A stretch of 64,000 bases of DNA from CAITWD01 sp963842065. GTDB lineage: Bacteria > Actinomycetota > Thermoleophilia > Miltoncostaeales > Miltoncostaeaceae. The translations under genes and the position numbers were made by a program. Of the stretch, positions 1-7,198 are shown one piece after another (position 1 is the first letter of the stretch; the number at the start of each line of letters is the position of its first letter). The notes beneath the pieces were generated by a model. That model searched no databases and was not told the DNA's origin. It worked only from the letters and a program-made list of their open reading frames with translations. The DNA lies in contig CAWJEW010000002.1 in the NCBI GenBank assembly GCA_963842065.1, positions 186,001 to 250,000 on the forward strand, in the 5' to 3' direction.

Positions 1-921
1 ACCCAGGTGCGCACGCTCGATGCGCTGGGGATGCCGTCGGCGGTGACCGAGCTCGCCGAGCAGGAGCGCGGCATCATCCTGGTGACCGGTACGACCGGAT
101 CCGGCAAGAGCACGACGCTCGCCGCGATGATCGACCACATCAACCGGGTCACCCATAAGCACGTGGTGACGATCGAGGATCCGATCGAGTCCCTGCACGG
201 CGACCGACAGTCGATCATCAGCCAGCGCGAGGTCGGCCAGGACACGCCGTCGTTCGCGCAGGCGCTGCGCCATCTGCTGCGCCAGGACCCGGACGTGATC
301 ATGATCGGCGAGATCCGCGACGAGGCCACGATGGAGGTGGCGCTGCGCGCCGCCCAGACCGGCCACTTGGTCCTCTCGACGATGCACACCCTCGACGCAA
401 CCGAAACCGTCAACCGGGCAATCGGCTTTTTCCCGCCGCACCAGCAGGCCTCCGTCCGGACGATGCTCGCCGGGACGCTGCGCGGGGTCGTGTCCCAGCG
501 TCTCGTGCCGGCCGCCGACGGCCAAAGTCGCGTCGTTGCCGCCGAGATCCTGGTGATGACCGCCCGCGCCCGCGATCTGCTGAGCGGGACCGCCGACGCG
601 GTGGGCCTGCGCGACGTGATCAGCGAGGGCGAGTTCTACGGCATGCAGACCTTCGACCAGTCCCTGTACGCACACGTCAAGTCCGGCCGCGTCCGCGTCG
701 AGGACGCGCTTGCACAGGCGACGAGCCCCCATGATTTTAGCCTCATGCTCGCCGCTGGCACGGCCCACCGTGAAGACGCGTTCTATGCCTCAGAGCCAAA
801 GCCGACTACACTCGAGGACCATGGAGCGCTGCCCGGTGGACGCAACGGCACGGATCGTGTCGGGGAAGTGGACGATCGTCCTGCTGCGGGACCTCGCGTC
901 GGGTCCCCGTCGGTTTTCTGA
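1..921 (+). CDS. pilT: PilT-like type IV pilus ATPase, 5' end cut by window edge
   Basis: Secretion-type hexameric ATPase that powers retraction of type IV pili at the inner face of the membrane. The reading frame is open from the first base, so about 100 N-terminal residues lie outside the window. Visible are Walker A GTTGSGKST (residues about 30-38 of the part seen), the Asp box around TIEDPIE, Walker B IMIGEIRD and the His box LSTMHTLDAT. The usual C-terminal end, around TSPHDFSLML, is followed here by roughly 60 extra residues that run 101 bases into the next gene. The extra tail resembles nothing known and may be chance read-through. PilB/GspE relatives are less likely because the arrangement matches PilT throughout. 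Confidence 0.9.
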   Translation, partial: TQVRTLDALGMPSAVTELAEQERGIILVTGTTGSGKSTTLAAMIDHINRVTHKHVVTIEDPIESLHGDRQSIISQREVGQDTPSFAQALRHLLRQDPDVIMIGEIRDEATMEVALRAAQTGHLVLSTMHTLDATETVNRAIGFFPPHQQASVRTMLAGTLRGVVSQRLVPAADGQSRVVAAEILVMTARARDLLSGTADAVGLRDVISEGEFYGMQTFDQSLYAHVKSGRVRVEDALAQATSPHDFSLMLAAGTAHREDAFYASEPKPTTLEDHGALPGGRNGTDRVGEVDDRPAAGPRVGSPSVF

Positions 922-1129
922 GCTCGAGCGCTCGCTGGACGGGATCTCGACCCGCACGCTCTCGGTGCGGCTCAAGGCCTTGTGCGACGCCGGGATCGTC
1001 AGTCGGATGAATGGCCACGACGGCCCGACCACCGGCGCCTATGCGCTGACCGAGCGGGGGCAGTGCCTGTTGCCGGTGCTCGACGCGATGCGGGCCTTCG
1101 GCACCCGCTTTCTGGTCAAGACGCCCTGA
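821..1129 (+). CDS. HxlR-family winged-helix transcriptional regulator
   Basis: Small DNA-binding regulator of 102 residues. It opens with MERCPVDATARIVSGKW, the typical HxlR start with the conserved Cys that in some members senses thiol-reactive or electrophilic compounds. RFSELERSLDGISTRTLSVRLKAL then forms the recognition helices and YALTERG the wing. The ATG at 821 is chosen because the family motif begins there; the frame is open further upstream inside pilT. It overlaps the pilT reading frame by 101 bases. Its stop codon lies one base before the GCTAGC target site of the neighbouring insertion sequence. Target genes cannot be told from the sequence. Confidence 0.85.
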   Translation: MERCPVDATARIVSGKWTIVLLRDLASGPRRFSELERSLDGISTRTLSVRLKALCDAGIVSRMNGHDGPTTGAYALTERGQCLLPVLDAMRAFGTRFLVKTP

Positions 1130-1135
1130 GCTAGC
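1130..1135. repeat. Target-site duplication GCTAGC, left copy
   Basis: GCTAGC here and again at 2183-2188 flanks the element exactly. On the minus strand the TAG inside this copy serves as the transposase stop codon. Confidence 0.9.
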
Positions 1136-2087
1136 TGTCGTGCCTACACAGGTTCCGAACGCGACTGATCGGAGCCTGACCCCCGAGGGCGCTGTGCGGC
1201 CGCCGCTCGTTGTAGTGACCCAGCCAGTATGGCAGTGCCCGCTGGCGGTCGGCGTGGCTCGCGTACACGACGCCGTGTCCCCATTCGCGCCCCATGGTCT
1301 GGTGAAAGCGCTCGATTTTGCCGTTGGTCTGGGGTCGATAGGGCCGGGTGACCAGGTGGCGAATCTGGTTGTGGCCGAGTAACTGGGCCAGCGAGCGGTT
1401 GTGGGTGTAGCTCCAGGCACCGTCGGTCATCACGCGTTGCACCCGCACACCATGAGCTGAGAACCACCAGAGCGCGCGCCGGGTAAACCCGGTCACGGTG
1501 CCGGCACGCTCGTCGTTGTGCAGCTCGACATACGCAAGGCGTGAGTGGTCGTCGATGATCGCGTGTGCGTACTGGTAGCCGACACCGCGTGAGCGGGTAC
1601 CGCGCTCGCCGGTAACGGCATGGCCGGGTCGGACAAAGCGCGCATAGCGCTTGGTGTCCATGTGCAAAAGATCACCCGGGCAGGGCCACTCGTAGCGGTG
1701 TGCGGGCTCACGGGGCGCCCGGGCGATGCGCGAACACCCGCAGCGCTCGAGCACCTTCCACACGCTCTGATGGGCCATCCCCAGTTCCCCGGCGATCAGC
1801 CGCGGCCCCCAGCCGGTGCGTCGACGCGCCAACACGATCCGGGCCTGGGTGAGCGCGTCGAGGGTGCGCGGCTGGCGATGTGGGCGCGAGGAGCGATCAC
1901 CCAGGCACGCAAGCCCCTGGCGCTCGTCGGACGATGCCCGCCGCCAACGGGTCACCCACTCCCAGGCGGTTGCGACGCTGACATTCAGGCAGGCTGCCGC
2001 CTGTCTGAATGTCAGCCCTTGGTCTTCGACCAACGACACGAGCCGACGACGCCCGCGGGGCGTGAGCACAGCGTTAGGGTGAGACAT
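1131..2087 (-). CDS. IS481-family DDE transposase
   Basis: Transposase of 318 residues. The N-terminal third holds helix-turn-helix segments (LTFRQAAACLNVSVATAWEW). The rve-type catalytic core follows, with candidate acidic residues in LLHMDTKRY, VMTDGAWSY and GKIERFHQT; the second motif reads TDGAW rather than the common TDNGS. The start at 2087 is chosen because GGGAGG lies 5 bases before this ATG; an in-frame ATG at 2120 would add 11 residues but has no ribosome binding site. The stop TAG is not inside the element but in the duplicated target. The frame is intact, so the element may still be active. Confidence 0.9.
   Translation of the reverse strand: MSHPNAVLTPRGRRRLVSLVEDQGLTFRQAAACLNVSVATAWEWVTRWRRASSDERQGLACLGDRSSRPHRQPRTLDALTQARIVLARRRTGWGPRLIAGELGMAHQSVWKVLERCGCSRIARAPREPAHRYEWPCPGDLLHMDTKRYARFVRPGHAVTGERGTRSRGVGYQYAHAIIDDHSRLAYVELHNDERAGTVTGFTRRALWWFSAHGVRVQRVMTDGAWSYTHNRSLAQLLGHNQIRHLVTRPYRPQTNGKIERFHQTMGREWGHGVVYASHADRQRALPYWLGHYNERRPHSALGGQAPISRVRNLCRHDS
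1136..1162 (+). repeat. Left terminal inverted repeat of the IS481 element
   Basis: 27-bp terminal repeat starting TGTCGTGCCTACACAGG. Its reverse complement is found at 2156-2182 with 3 mismatches, all within the first 6 bases. Confidence 0.92.
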
Positions 2088-2144
2088 CCGAACCTCCCGG
2101 ATTCTGTGAGCGTGAGACACCCACAGCCTCTCGGGAGGTTCGGA
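2087..2144 (-). promoter_or_regulatory. Inverted repeat that can sequester the transposase ribosome binding site
   Basis: A 13-bp perfect inverted repeat (TCCGAACCTCCCG at 2087-2099, CGGGAGGTTCGGA at 2132-2144) is separated by 32 bases. In minus-strand RNA the second arm contains the GGGAGG ribosome binding site and the first base of the start codon. A transcript entering from the upstream methyltransferase gene would carry both arms and could hide the start site. An RNA begun inside the loop would lack the first arm. Such shielding from outside transcription is known for other insertion sequences; here it is inferred. Confidence 0.65.
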
Positions 2145-2155
2145 CTACCGCTCAG

Positions 2156-2182
2156 GCGTTCGGAACCTGTGTAGGCGGGTCA
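2156..2182 (-). repeat. Right terminal inverted repeat of the IS481 element
   Basis: Read on the minus strand it begins TGACCCGCCTACACAGG and matches the left terminal repeat over 24 of 27 positions. Confidence 0.92.
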
Positions 2183-2188
2183 GCTAGC
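2183..2188. repeat. Target-site duplication GCTAGC, right copy
   Basis: Second copy of the 6-bp target duplication. Its CTA (2184-2186) is the stop codon of the minus-strand methyltransferase gene. Confidence 0.9.
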
Positions 2189-3167
2189 CCGGTCGCCGGG
2201 TTCGCAGGAAGCGGATCGGCAGGTAGAGCGTATGGGGCACGTGTGCGGCCAGGACCCCGCGCAGATCGAGCCGGCCGAGCGGGTCGAGCAGCGGGCCGAT
2301 CAGGCTGCGTGAGAACAGATTCCAGGCCTCGTCCTCGGTCTCGAGCACGGCGATCAGCTGCGCGTCGCGCTCCTCGACGGTCGCGAATCCGGTGTGCCGG
2401 AAGGCCGCGCGGTCTTCGGGGTCGCGGGGCATCGTGGCGCGGGCCGAGCGACCCGACAGCGCGCCGCGGGCATACCACGCCACGACCGCCAGGACCGCGC
2501 CGAAGAACGCCGCGTCGACCGGTCGGAACTGGTCGAAGTCCATCACGCTCGCGACGACCCGACCGCCGGGGCGCAGCACGCGGTACATCTCGCCCAGCAC
2601 CTGCGGCAGGTCGGCGATCTGCTCGAGCACGAGGCTGGCCATGATGCAGTCGACGCTGCGGTCGGGGATGCCGTGCAAGTGCTCGGCGCGCAGCACCCGG
2701 TAGCTGATCTCCAGATCGTCGGGCGTGCGCTCGTGGGCAGCGTCGATCGCCTCGGTGCAGGCGTCGATCCCGATCACGGACCCTGCCGGCCCGACCGTGC
2801 GCGCCGCCTGGCGCGTGGCCCCGCCGGCCCCGCAGCCGATATCCAGTACCCGCTCGCGCGGCGTGAGGGCCGCCCAGGCCACCAGGCTCCGATAGAGCTC
2901 GACGCCGCCGTTGCCACCGAGGACCCCAAGCGTGTCCTCGGTGGCGGTCGGGTCGAGTGCGGTCGCCGCGAGGGCAAACGCGGACGCGAGCTCGCCGGTC
3001 ATCGGCTCGCCGGCGGCGATGCGCGCCCGCAGGCGCTCGAGGTGCAGCACGCGGGGATCGATCGGGGTGCCCGTCGTCACGACCGCCGCTTTCGGCTCCG
3101 GACCGTGTGCGGTGCACCGCGCTGCCGTGCTGTCGCAGGGTGGATGCGTCGCGCAGACATATGCCAA
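2184..3167 (-). CDS. SAM-dependent class I methyltransferase
   Basis: Predicted 327-residue methyltransferase with a Rossmann-type SAM site: motif I VLDIGCGAGG (about residue 110), the acidic loop VIGIDACTEA, then DCIMASLVLEQI and the MYRVLRPGGRVV strand-turn typical of UbiE/COQ5-like enzymes. The N-terminal 85 residues and the helical C-terminus are not recognised, so the substrate is unknown. A shorter start near the GTG preceding TTGTPIDPRV is possible, because the first 30 residues look non-conserved and Cys-rich. The gene is convergent with hxlR and ends inside the right target duplication of the insertion sequence. Confidence 0.8.
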   Translation of the reverse strand: MAYVCATHPPCDSTAARCTAHGPEPKAAVVTTGTPIDPRVLHLERLRARIAAGEPMTGELASAFALAATALDPTATEDTLGVLGGNGGVELYRSLVAWAALTPRERVLDIGCGAGGATRQAARTVGPAGSVIGIDACTEAIDAAHERTPDDLEISYRVLRAEHLHGIPDRSVDCIMASLVLEQIADLPQVLGEMYRVLRPGGRVVASVMDFDQFRPVDAAFFGAVLAVVAWYARGALSGRSARATMPRDPEDRAAFRHTGFATVEERDAQLIAVLETEDEAWNLFSRSLIGPLLDPLGRLDLRGVLAAHVPHTLYLPIRFLRTRRPG

Positions 3168-3299
3168 ATGCTCGCAGATCCTTACCGACGGCCGTTGCTC
3201 ATCCGACGCCTGTGACTACAGTTCCGCTATGCACGGCAACTTTCTTGGCGCCCGTCCGCGGACCGCCACCCGGCATTGGCGACGGCGCCGGGGCGCGCG

Positions 3300-4448
3300 A
3301 TGAAGATCGTCGTCGCCTCGGGGGCGACGCGGCCGTTGGGCGCGCTCGTGCACGCCGCCAACCTCGCCACCGCGCTCGCCCGCGACGGCAGCGAGGTGCA
3401 GCGCTTCGCGGTCGCCGATCCCACCAACCACCTGGTCGACCGCGACCCGGACGTCGTACGCGTGAACGCGGTGGACGCCGACGGCAATGCCGATCCCGAG
3501 GCGCTGGCCGCGGCGATCGCCACGCACCTGGACGGCGTCGCCGACGTCGGGCACGCCGAGGACCCGATCGCCGCGCAGGCGCTGTTTGCGCTGCGCGATC
3601 GCGGGCGCCTGCGCACCGTGGTCGTGTCGGTGCACCACCTCGAGGCCGCGTCCGACGCGACGGCCGAGCAGCGCGTGCAGCGGTCGCTCGCCGAGGCTGA
3701 CGTGGTGGTGTGCTGTTCGCAATGGTGGGCCGACCGCGTCGAGCGCGAGTTCATGATCACGCCGCGCGTCGTCCCCGACGGGGTGGAGGTCGGCCGCTTT
3801 GCCGGGGTGCCGCTCGACCGCCATGCGGCGGGGCTGCGCTTCGGCTGGGGCGACCGGCCGACGGTCCTCGCACTCGGTGGAGTGCAGCCCCGCAAGGGTT
3901 CGCGCGTCCTGCTGGAAGCGTTCGCCCGCGCGCGGGCCCGGCTGGGGCCGGATGCGCTTCTGGTCGTTGCCGGGATCGGCGAGCGCCGCGAGTTCCATGC
4001 CGTCTGGCAGGAGGATGCCGACCGTCTCGGGGTGCGCATCACCACCGATCCGGGTGACCTCGATGGGGCCGACGTGCTGGAGCTCGGCGTCGTTGCCAAC
4101 GAGGACATGCCGGCGCTCTACCGGGCGTGCGATGCGCTGGTGACCCCATCGACCCGCGAGGGCTTCGGTCTTGTCGCGCTCGAGGCCGCTGCGTCCGGAA
4201 TCCCGAATGTCCTGAGCGACCTGCCGGTCTTCGCCGAGCACTTCACCGACGGGGAGAGCTGCCTGACCGTCGTCGCCGGCGACAGCGGGTCGCTGGCCTT
4301 CGGGATCGTGCGGGCGGTGCGCGAGACCGCCGTGCGGGAGCGTGTCATCGCCGGTGCCCGTGCGGTCGTGGCCGGGCTCAGCTGGGGTGACTGTGCGCGC
4401 CGCTACAGCGAGATCTACGGCGAGGTGCTCGCCGGCACGCCGGGCTAG
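3300..4448 (+). CDS. Family 4 (GT-B) glycosyltransferase, MSMEG_0565-like
   Basis: Predicted 382-residue cytosolic sugar-nucleotide glycosyltransferase with two Rossmann domains. The start MKIVVASGATRP places the first beta strand at the N-terminus. The C-terminal donor domain has VLALGGVQPRKGS and the acidic donor-binding motif TREGFGLVALEAA (about residue 284). RTVVVSVHHLEAAS and the following region recall the actinobacterial MSMEG_0565 group, known only from context. It is divergent from the methyltransferase gene and its stop codon overlaps the stop of the convergent ArsA-type gene by 3-4 bases. The acceptor is unknown. Confidence 0.82.
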   Translation: MKIVVASGATRPLGALVHAANLATALARDGSEVQRFAVADPTNHLVDRDPDVVRVNAVDADGNADPEALAAAIATHLDGVADVGHAEDPIAAQALFALRDRGRLRTVVVSVHHLEAASDATAEQRVQRSLAEADVVVCCSQWWADRVEREFMITPRVVPDGVEVGRFAGVPLDRHAAGLRFGWGDRPTVLALGGVQPRKGSRVLLEAFARARARLGPDALLVVAGIGERREFHAVWQEDADRLGVRITTDPGDLDGADVLELGVVANEDMPALYRACDALVTPSTREGFGLVALEAAASGIPNVLSDLPVFAEHFTDGESCLTVVAGDSGSLAFGIVRAVRETAVRERVIAGARAVVAGLSWGDCARRYSEIYGEVLAGTPG

Positions 4449-5554
4449 GGCGCGAGCGCGTCGGCGACGTGCTCGAGGCCGGCAATCTCGACCGGTTCGT
4501 CGGCGAAGTCCGGAACCCTCAGCGGTGCGCGGTCCCCGAGCAGGCGCGCAAGGCGCGTGCACGCGTCGTGGTCGCGCCGGGCCCGGGCATCGTCGTCGGT
4601 CAACTGCGCCAGGGTGCGCTCGGCCAGGTCGTCAGGGTGCCCCGCGCCGGCGGACGTGTAGGCGTCGACTAGCGCCTCGCGCGTGGGTGGCTCGATGTCG
4701 ATCCGCGGACGGATCCGGTTCATGACGGCCGGTCCGAGGGGGTAGCGGTCCGCGGTGAGGCGCTCGATCAGCATCACCGCTTCGCGAACCGGCTCGTCGT
4801 CGGCCGAGGAGACCACCACGAACGCCGCGTGGGGAGAGTGCAGGAGCGCACGCACGCGCTCGGCGCGCTCGGAGAAGCCGGTGTACATGCCGTCAAATGC
4901 GGCCAGGAACTCGGACAGGTCCCGCAGCAGCTGGGCACCGGTGACCCGCTCGAGGATTGAGAACACGGTGCTGGACCCGGCGTGCAGGACCTTCCAGCCA
5001 AGGTGCCCGGCGGCGGCGCCCGGCGAGAGCAGCATCCGCAGCGACTTGCCCTCGATGAAATGGGTGATTCGGGCCGGGGCATCGAGGAAGTCCAGGGCGT
5101 TCTGGGCCGGCGGGGTGTCCAGCACGATGACGTCGAAGCGCGGGTCGTCGGTGAGCTCGTTGAGCCGCTCGACGGCCATGTATTCCTGGGAACCGGCGAC
5201 GGCTCCCGACAGGTGCTCGTAGATCCGGTTGTCGAGGATCCGCTGGGCCGCCTCGGGGCTCGGGGCGTGGCGGTGCACGAGCCGGTCGAAGGTCGCCTTG
5301 GCGTCCAGTTGCAGCGCCCAGAGCTCGCCCGGCGTGCCGGTCGGGCCGATGTCGACCTGACGCGGATCGTCGCCGAGGGTTTCCAGGCCGAGCGTCGAGG
5401 CGAGGCGGCGGGCGGGGTCGATCGTGACGACCGCGACGCGGGCCCCGTTGTTGGCGAGGGCGAGCGCGATCCCGGCGGAGATGGTGGTCTTGCCGACCCC
5501 GCCCGAGCCGCAGCAGACGATCACGCGGCGGTCATCGAGGCCGGTGATGCTCAT
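4445..5554 (-). CDS. ArsA/Get3-type ATPase (second gene of pair)
   Basis: P-loop ATPase of the ArsA/Get3/MinD superfamily, 369 residues. It has the deviant Walker A CGSGGVGKTTIS (from about residue 15), the switch I region IDPARRLA and switch II VLDTPPAQNALDFLDAP. Its start overlaps the stop of the upstream ArsA-type gene by 4 bases (ATGA), so the two are translationally coupled and probably form a heterodimer. Such pairs are common in actinobacteria (Rv3679-Rv3680 type, annotated as anion-transporter ATPases). No arsB or other ars gene is nearby, so arsenite export is not supported. Confidence 0.86.
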   Translation of the reverse strand: MSITGLDDRRVIVCCGSGGVGKTTISAGIALALANNGARVAVVTIDPARRLASTLGLETLGDDPRQVDIGPTGTPGELWALQLDAKATFDRLVHRHAPSPEAAQRILDNRIYEHLSGAVAGSQEYMAVERLNELTDDPRFDVIVLDTPPAQNALDFLDAPARITHFIEGKSLRMLLSPGAAAGHLGWKVLHAGSSTVFSILERVTGAQLLRDLSEFLAAFDGMYTGFSERAERVRALLHSPHAAFVVVSSADDEPVREAVMLIERLTADRYPLGPAVMNRIRPRIDIEPPTREALVDAYTSAGAGHPDDLAERTLAQLTDDDARARRDHDACTRLARLLGDRAPLRVPDFADEPVEIAGLEHVADALAP

Positions 5555-6504
5555 GACCGCGCCGCCGGGTGGGCCGTCCGCGCCGTGCCGTCGAGGGCGT
5601 CGGCGAGGATCGCCAGCTCGGTCTGACCGATCACGACCGGACCGAGGTCCGGGATCACGATCGGAGAAGTGTAGGTCCCGACGGTGAGCTCGCGCAGGTG
5701 CTCGTGCTCCACGCGTGCATGGTGGTCGGCGCGCAGGGCGGCCCGCACGGCCACATCGATGGCGGGGTCGGCGGTGTCAACCCGGCCGAGCACCGAGGCG
5801 TCCTCGGCCCAGAAGCGCCGCGGGGTCATGCCGTTCATGATCGTCGCGGCGACCGGGTAGCCGCCGCCGCGCAGCGTCGCGACGGCGTCGATGGCCTCCG
5901 AGACGGGCAGTTCTTCCGGACGCGCGACGATCGCGATGCCGGTGGCCCCGGGGTGCTTGACGACCTCCTCGATTCGGTGCGCCTGCTCGCGCACCGGCCC
6001 CTGGGCGGCAAGCTCCGAGACGTTGCCCGCCGTCTCGAGCAGCGCGATCCCGTGACCGGTCGCCGGGCAATCGACGATGACCTTGTCCCAGACCGGACGG
6101 CCGTCTTCGATCGCGACCGCCAGCTCCCAGACCTTGCCGAGGGTGACGAGCTCGGGCAGCCCGGGCGCGGCGGCGGCGAAGTTGTGGAAGGCCCGGCTGC
6201 GCACCAGCAGGTCGACCAGCGGCCGCACACGGATGTGCGAGGCCAAGTACTCCTCGGTGGCCTTGTCGACATCGACCGAGTACCCGTACAGGCGCGGCGC
6301 GAGCTCGGCGGGCGCGTTGCGCGGCACCCGTCGGGTCGCAAACAGGTCCGAGAGACGATGCTGGTTGGCGACCTCGGCGATCACGACCCGTTGTCCGGCC
6401 CGTGCCCAGGCGGTGCCAAGCGCCGCGGCCACGACGCTCTTGCCGACGCCGCCCTTGCCGAGCACAAAGATCAGGCGGCGGTCGAACAGGGCGGGGCTCG
6501 TCAT
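5551..6504 (-). CDS. ArsA/Get3-type ATPase (first gene of pair)
   Basis: Predicted 317-residue ATPase with deviant Walker A LGKGGVGKSVVAA near residue 16 and switch II VIVDCPATGHGIALLETA. ATG 6504 is chosen because it gives the usual N-terminal beta strand RLIFVLGKGG; the frame stays open upstream without family similarity. Its start overlaps the stop of a small upstream gene (ATGA at 6501-6504) and its stop overlaps the next ATPase gene, so all three are probably one operon. Without the usual DP-R switch I sequence it looks like the more divergent subunit. The substrate or client is unknown. Confidence 0.85.
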   Translation of the reverse strand: MTSPALFDRRLIFVLGKGGVGKSVVAAALGTAWARAGQRVVIAEVANQHRLSDLFATRRVPRNAPAELAPRLYGYSVDVDKATEEYLASHIRVRPLVDLLVRSRAFHNFAAAAPGLPELVTLGKVWELAVAIEDGRPVWDKVIVDCPATGHGIALLETAGNVSELAAQGPVREQAHRIEEVVKHPGATGIAIVARPEELPVSEAIDAVATLRGGGYPVAATIMNGMTPRRFWAEDASVLGRVDTADPAIDVAVRAALRADHHARVEHEHLRELTVGTYTSPIVIPDLGPVVIGQTELAILADALDGTARTAHPAARS

Positions 6505-6677
6505 GGCTCCGCCACCGGCGGCCCGAGGTCCGCGAGGCGCAGCTCGATGATCCCGACAAGATCGTCGAAACCGTTCGCTGTAGCGATCGCAAGAGCGTCG
6601 GTAAAGCGCTGCCGCGCGCGGGCGGCCGCGAGCGGGTCGGTGCGCGACTTGATCAGGTTGTCGCCGGAGAGCACCAA
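6501..6677 (-). CDS. Small conserved-looking protein upstream of the ArsA pair
   Basis: Short frame of 58 residues (from TTG 6677) or more, with a helical, protein-like composition: LVLSGDNLIKSRTDP, then ARARQRFTDALAIATA and GIIELRLADLG, reminiscent of a single TPR-like helical hairpin. It ends with the stop of an ATGA overlap with the first ArsA-type gene, which is the best evidence that it is real. The start is unsure. The frame continues sensibly upstream (DDPRRRIRQ) to about 6770 but has no ATG, GTG or TTG there. Function unknown; a cofactor of the ATPase pair is only a guess. Confidence 0.55.
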   Translation of the reverse strand: MVLSGDNLIKSRTDPLAAARARQRFTDALAIATANGFDDLVGIIELRLADLGPPVAEP

Positions 6678-6865
6678 CTGACGGATGCGCCGACGCGGGT
6701 CGTCGGTTGCCTGCGAATCGTCGGGTAGAGAAAGCGTGTCGATACCCCGAGGGTACCCGATCGCACCACCGAGTCATCGGTGTGCGCACCGTCGCAGGCC
6801 CCGAAATCGTAGTCTCCGCCCGCTCGTGCGACGGCCCGGCGCCCGCTCGTGCGATACTCGCAGCC

Positions 6866-7198
6866 GTGAACTGGCTGATCGACAACGCAGTGTTGGTGTC
6901 GTTTCTGGTCGGCCTCGTGGCCGTCGTTGTCGCGCTTGTCGTCCTGGCGGTGCGGGCCCGCGGCGCATACGTGCGCGTCCGGGCCGCCACCAAGACGCTC
7001 TCGGAAGCCGGAGCCGCGCTCTCCGAGGATGTCACCCGCGTGACCACTGCGCTCGCCGCGCTGCCCGAGCGCCAGCTCGAGGTACAGCAGGCGATCACCG
7101 ATCTGCAGCAGCGGGCGGCCGCGGCCGGGGTGCTGGCGCGTCACGCGGTGGCCGCCCAGCGCATCCTGCGCAGCCCCCTGTGGTTTGTCGGGCGCTAG
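6866..7198 (+). CDS. Small membrane-anchored coiled-coil protein
   Basis: Predicted 110-residue protein with one N-terminal membrane segment (about residues 8-28, rich in Val/Leu) and an Ala/Leu/Gln-rich amphipathic helix that may form a coiled coil, followed by a conserved-looking C-terminus SPLWFVGR. GTG 6866 is chosen because GATACT, a -10-like hexamer, ends 7 bases before it, the spacing expected for a leaderless mRNA. It overlaps the start of the ppx/gppA gene by 14 bases. The fold resembles small actinobacterial membrane proteins of unknown role. Confidence 0.7.
   Translation: MNWLIDNAVLVSFLVGLVAVVVALVVLAVRARGAYVRVRAATKTLSEAGAALSEDVTRVTTALAALPERQLEVQQAITDLQQRAAAAGVLARHAVAAQRILRSPLWFVGR

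Larger units (their letters stand above)
1136..2182 (-). mobile_element. IS481-family insertion sequence, complete, 1047 bp
   Basis: Complete insertion sequence with one transposase gene on the minus strand. Its 27-bp terminal inverted repeats (1136-1162 and 2156-2182) differ at 3 positions and share a 21-bp identical core starting GCCTACACAGG. It is flanked by direct copies of GCTAGC (1130-1135 and 2183-2188), which fits the NCTAGN target and 6-bp duplication known for IS481 of Bordetella. Removing the element and one copy rebuilds a junction in which hxlR and the convergent methyltransferase gene end one base apart, so neither flanking gene was damaged. Confidence 0.93.

Noticed and set aside
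3216..4562. Long minus-strand frame opposite the glycosyltransferase gene
   Set aside because: Low-complexity Arg/Ala/His-rich product and full overlap with a gene that has clear GT-B motifs.
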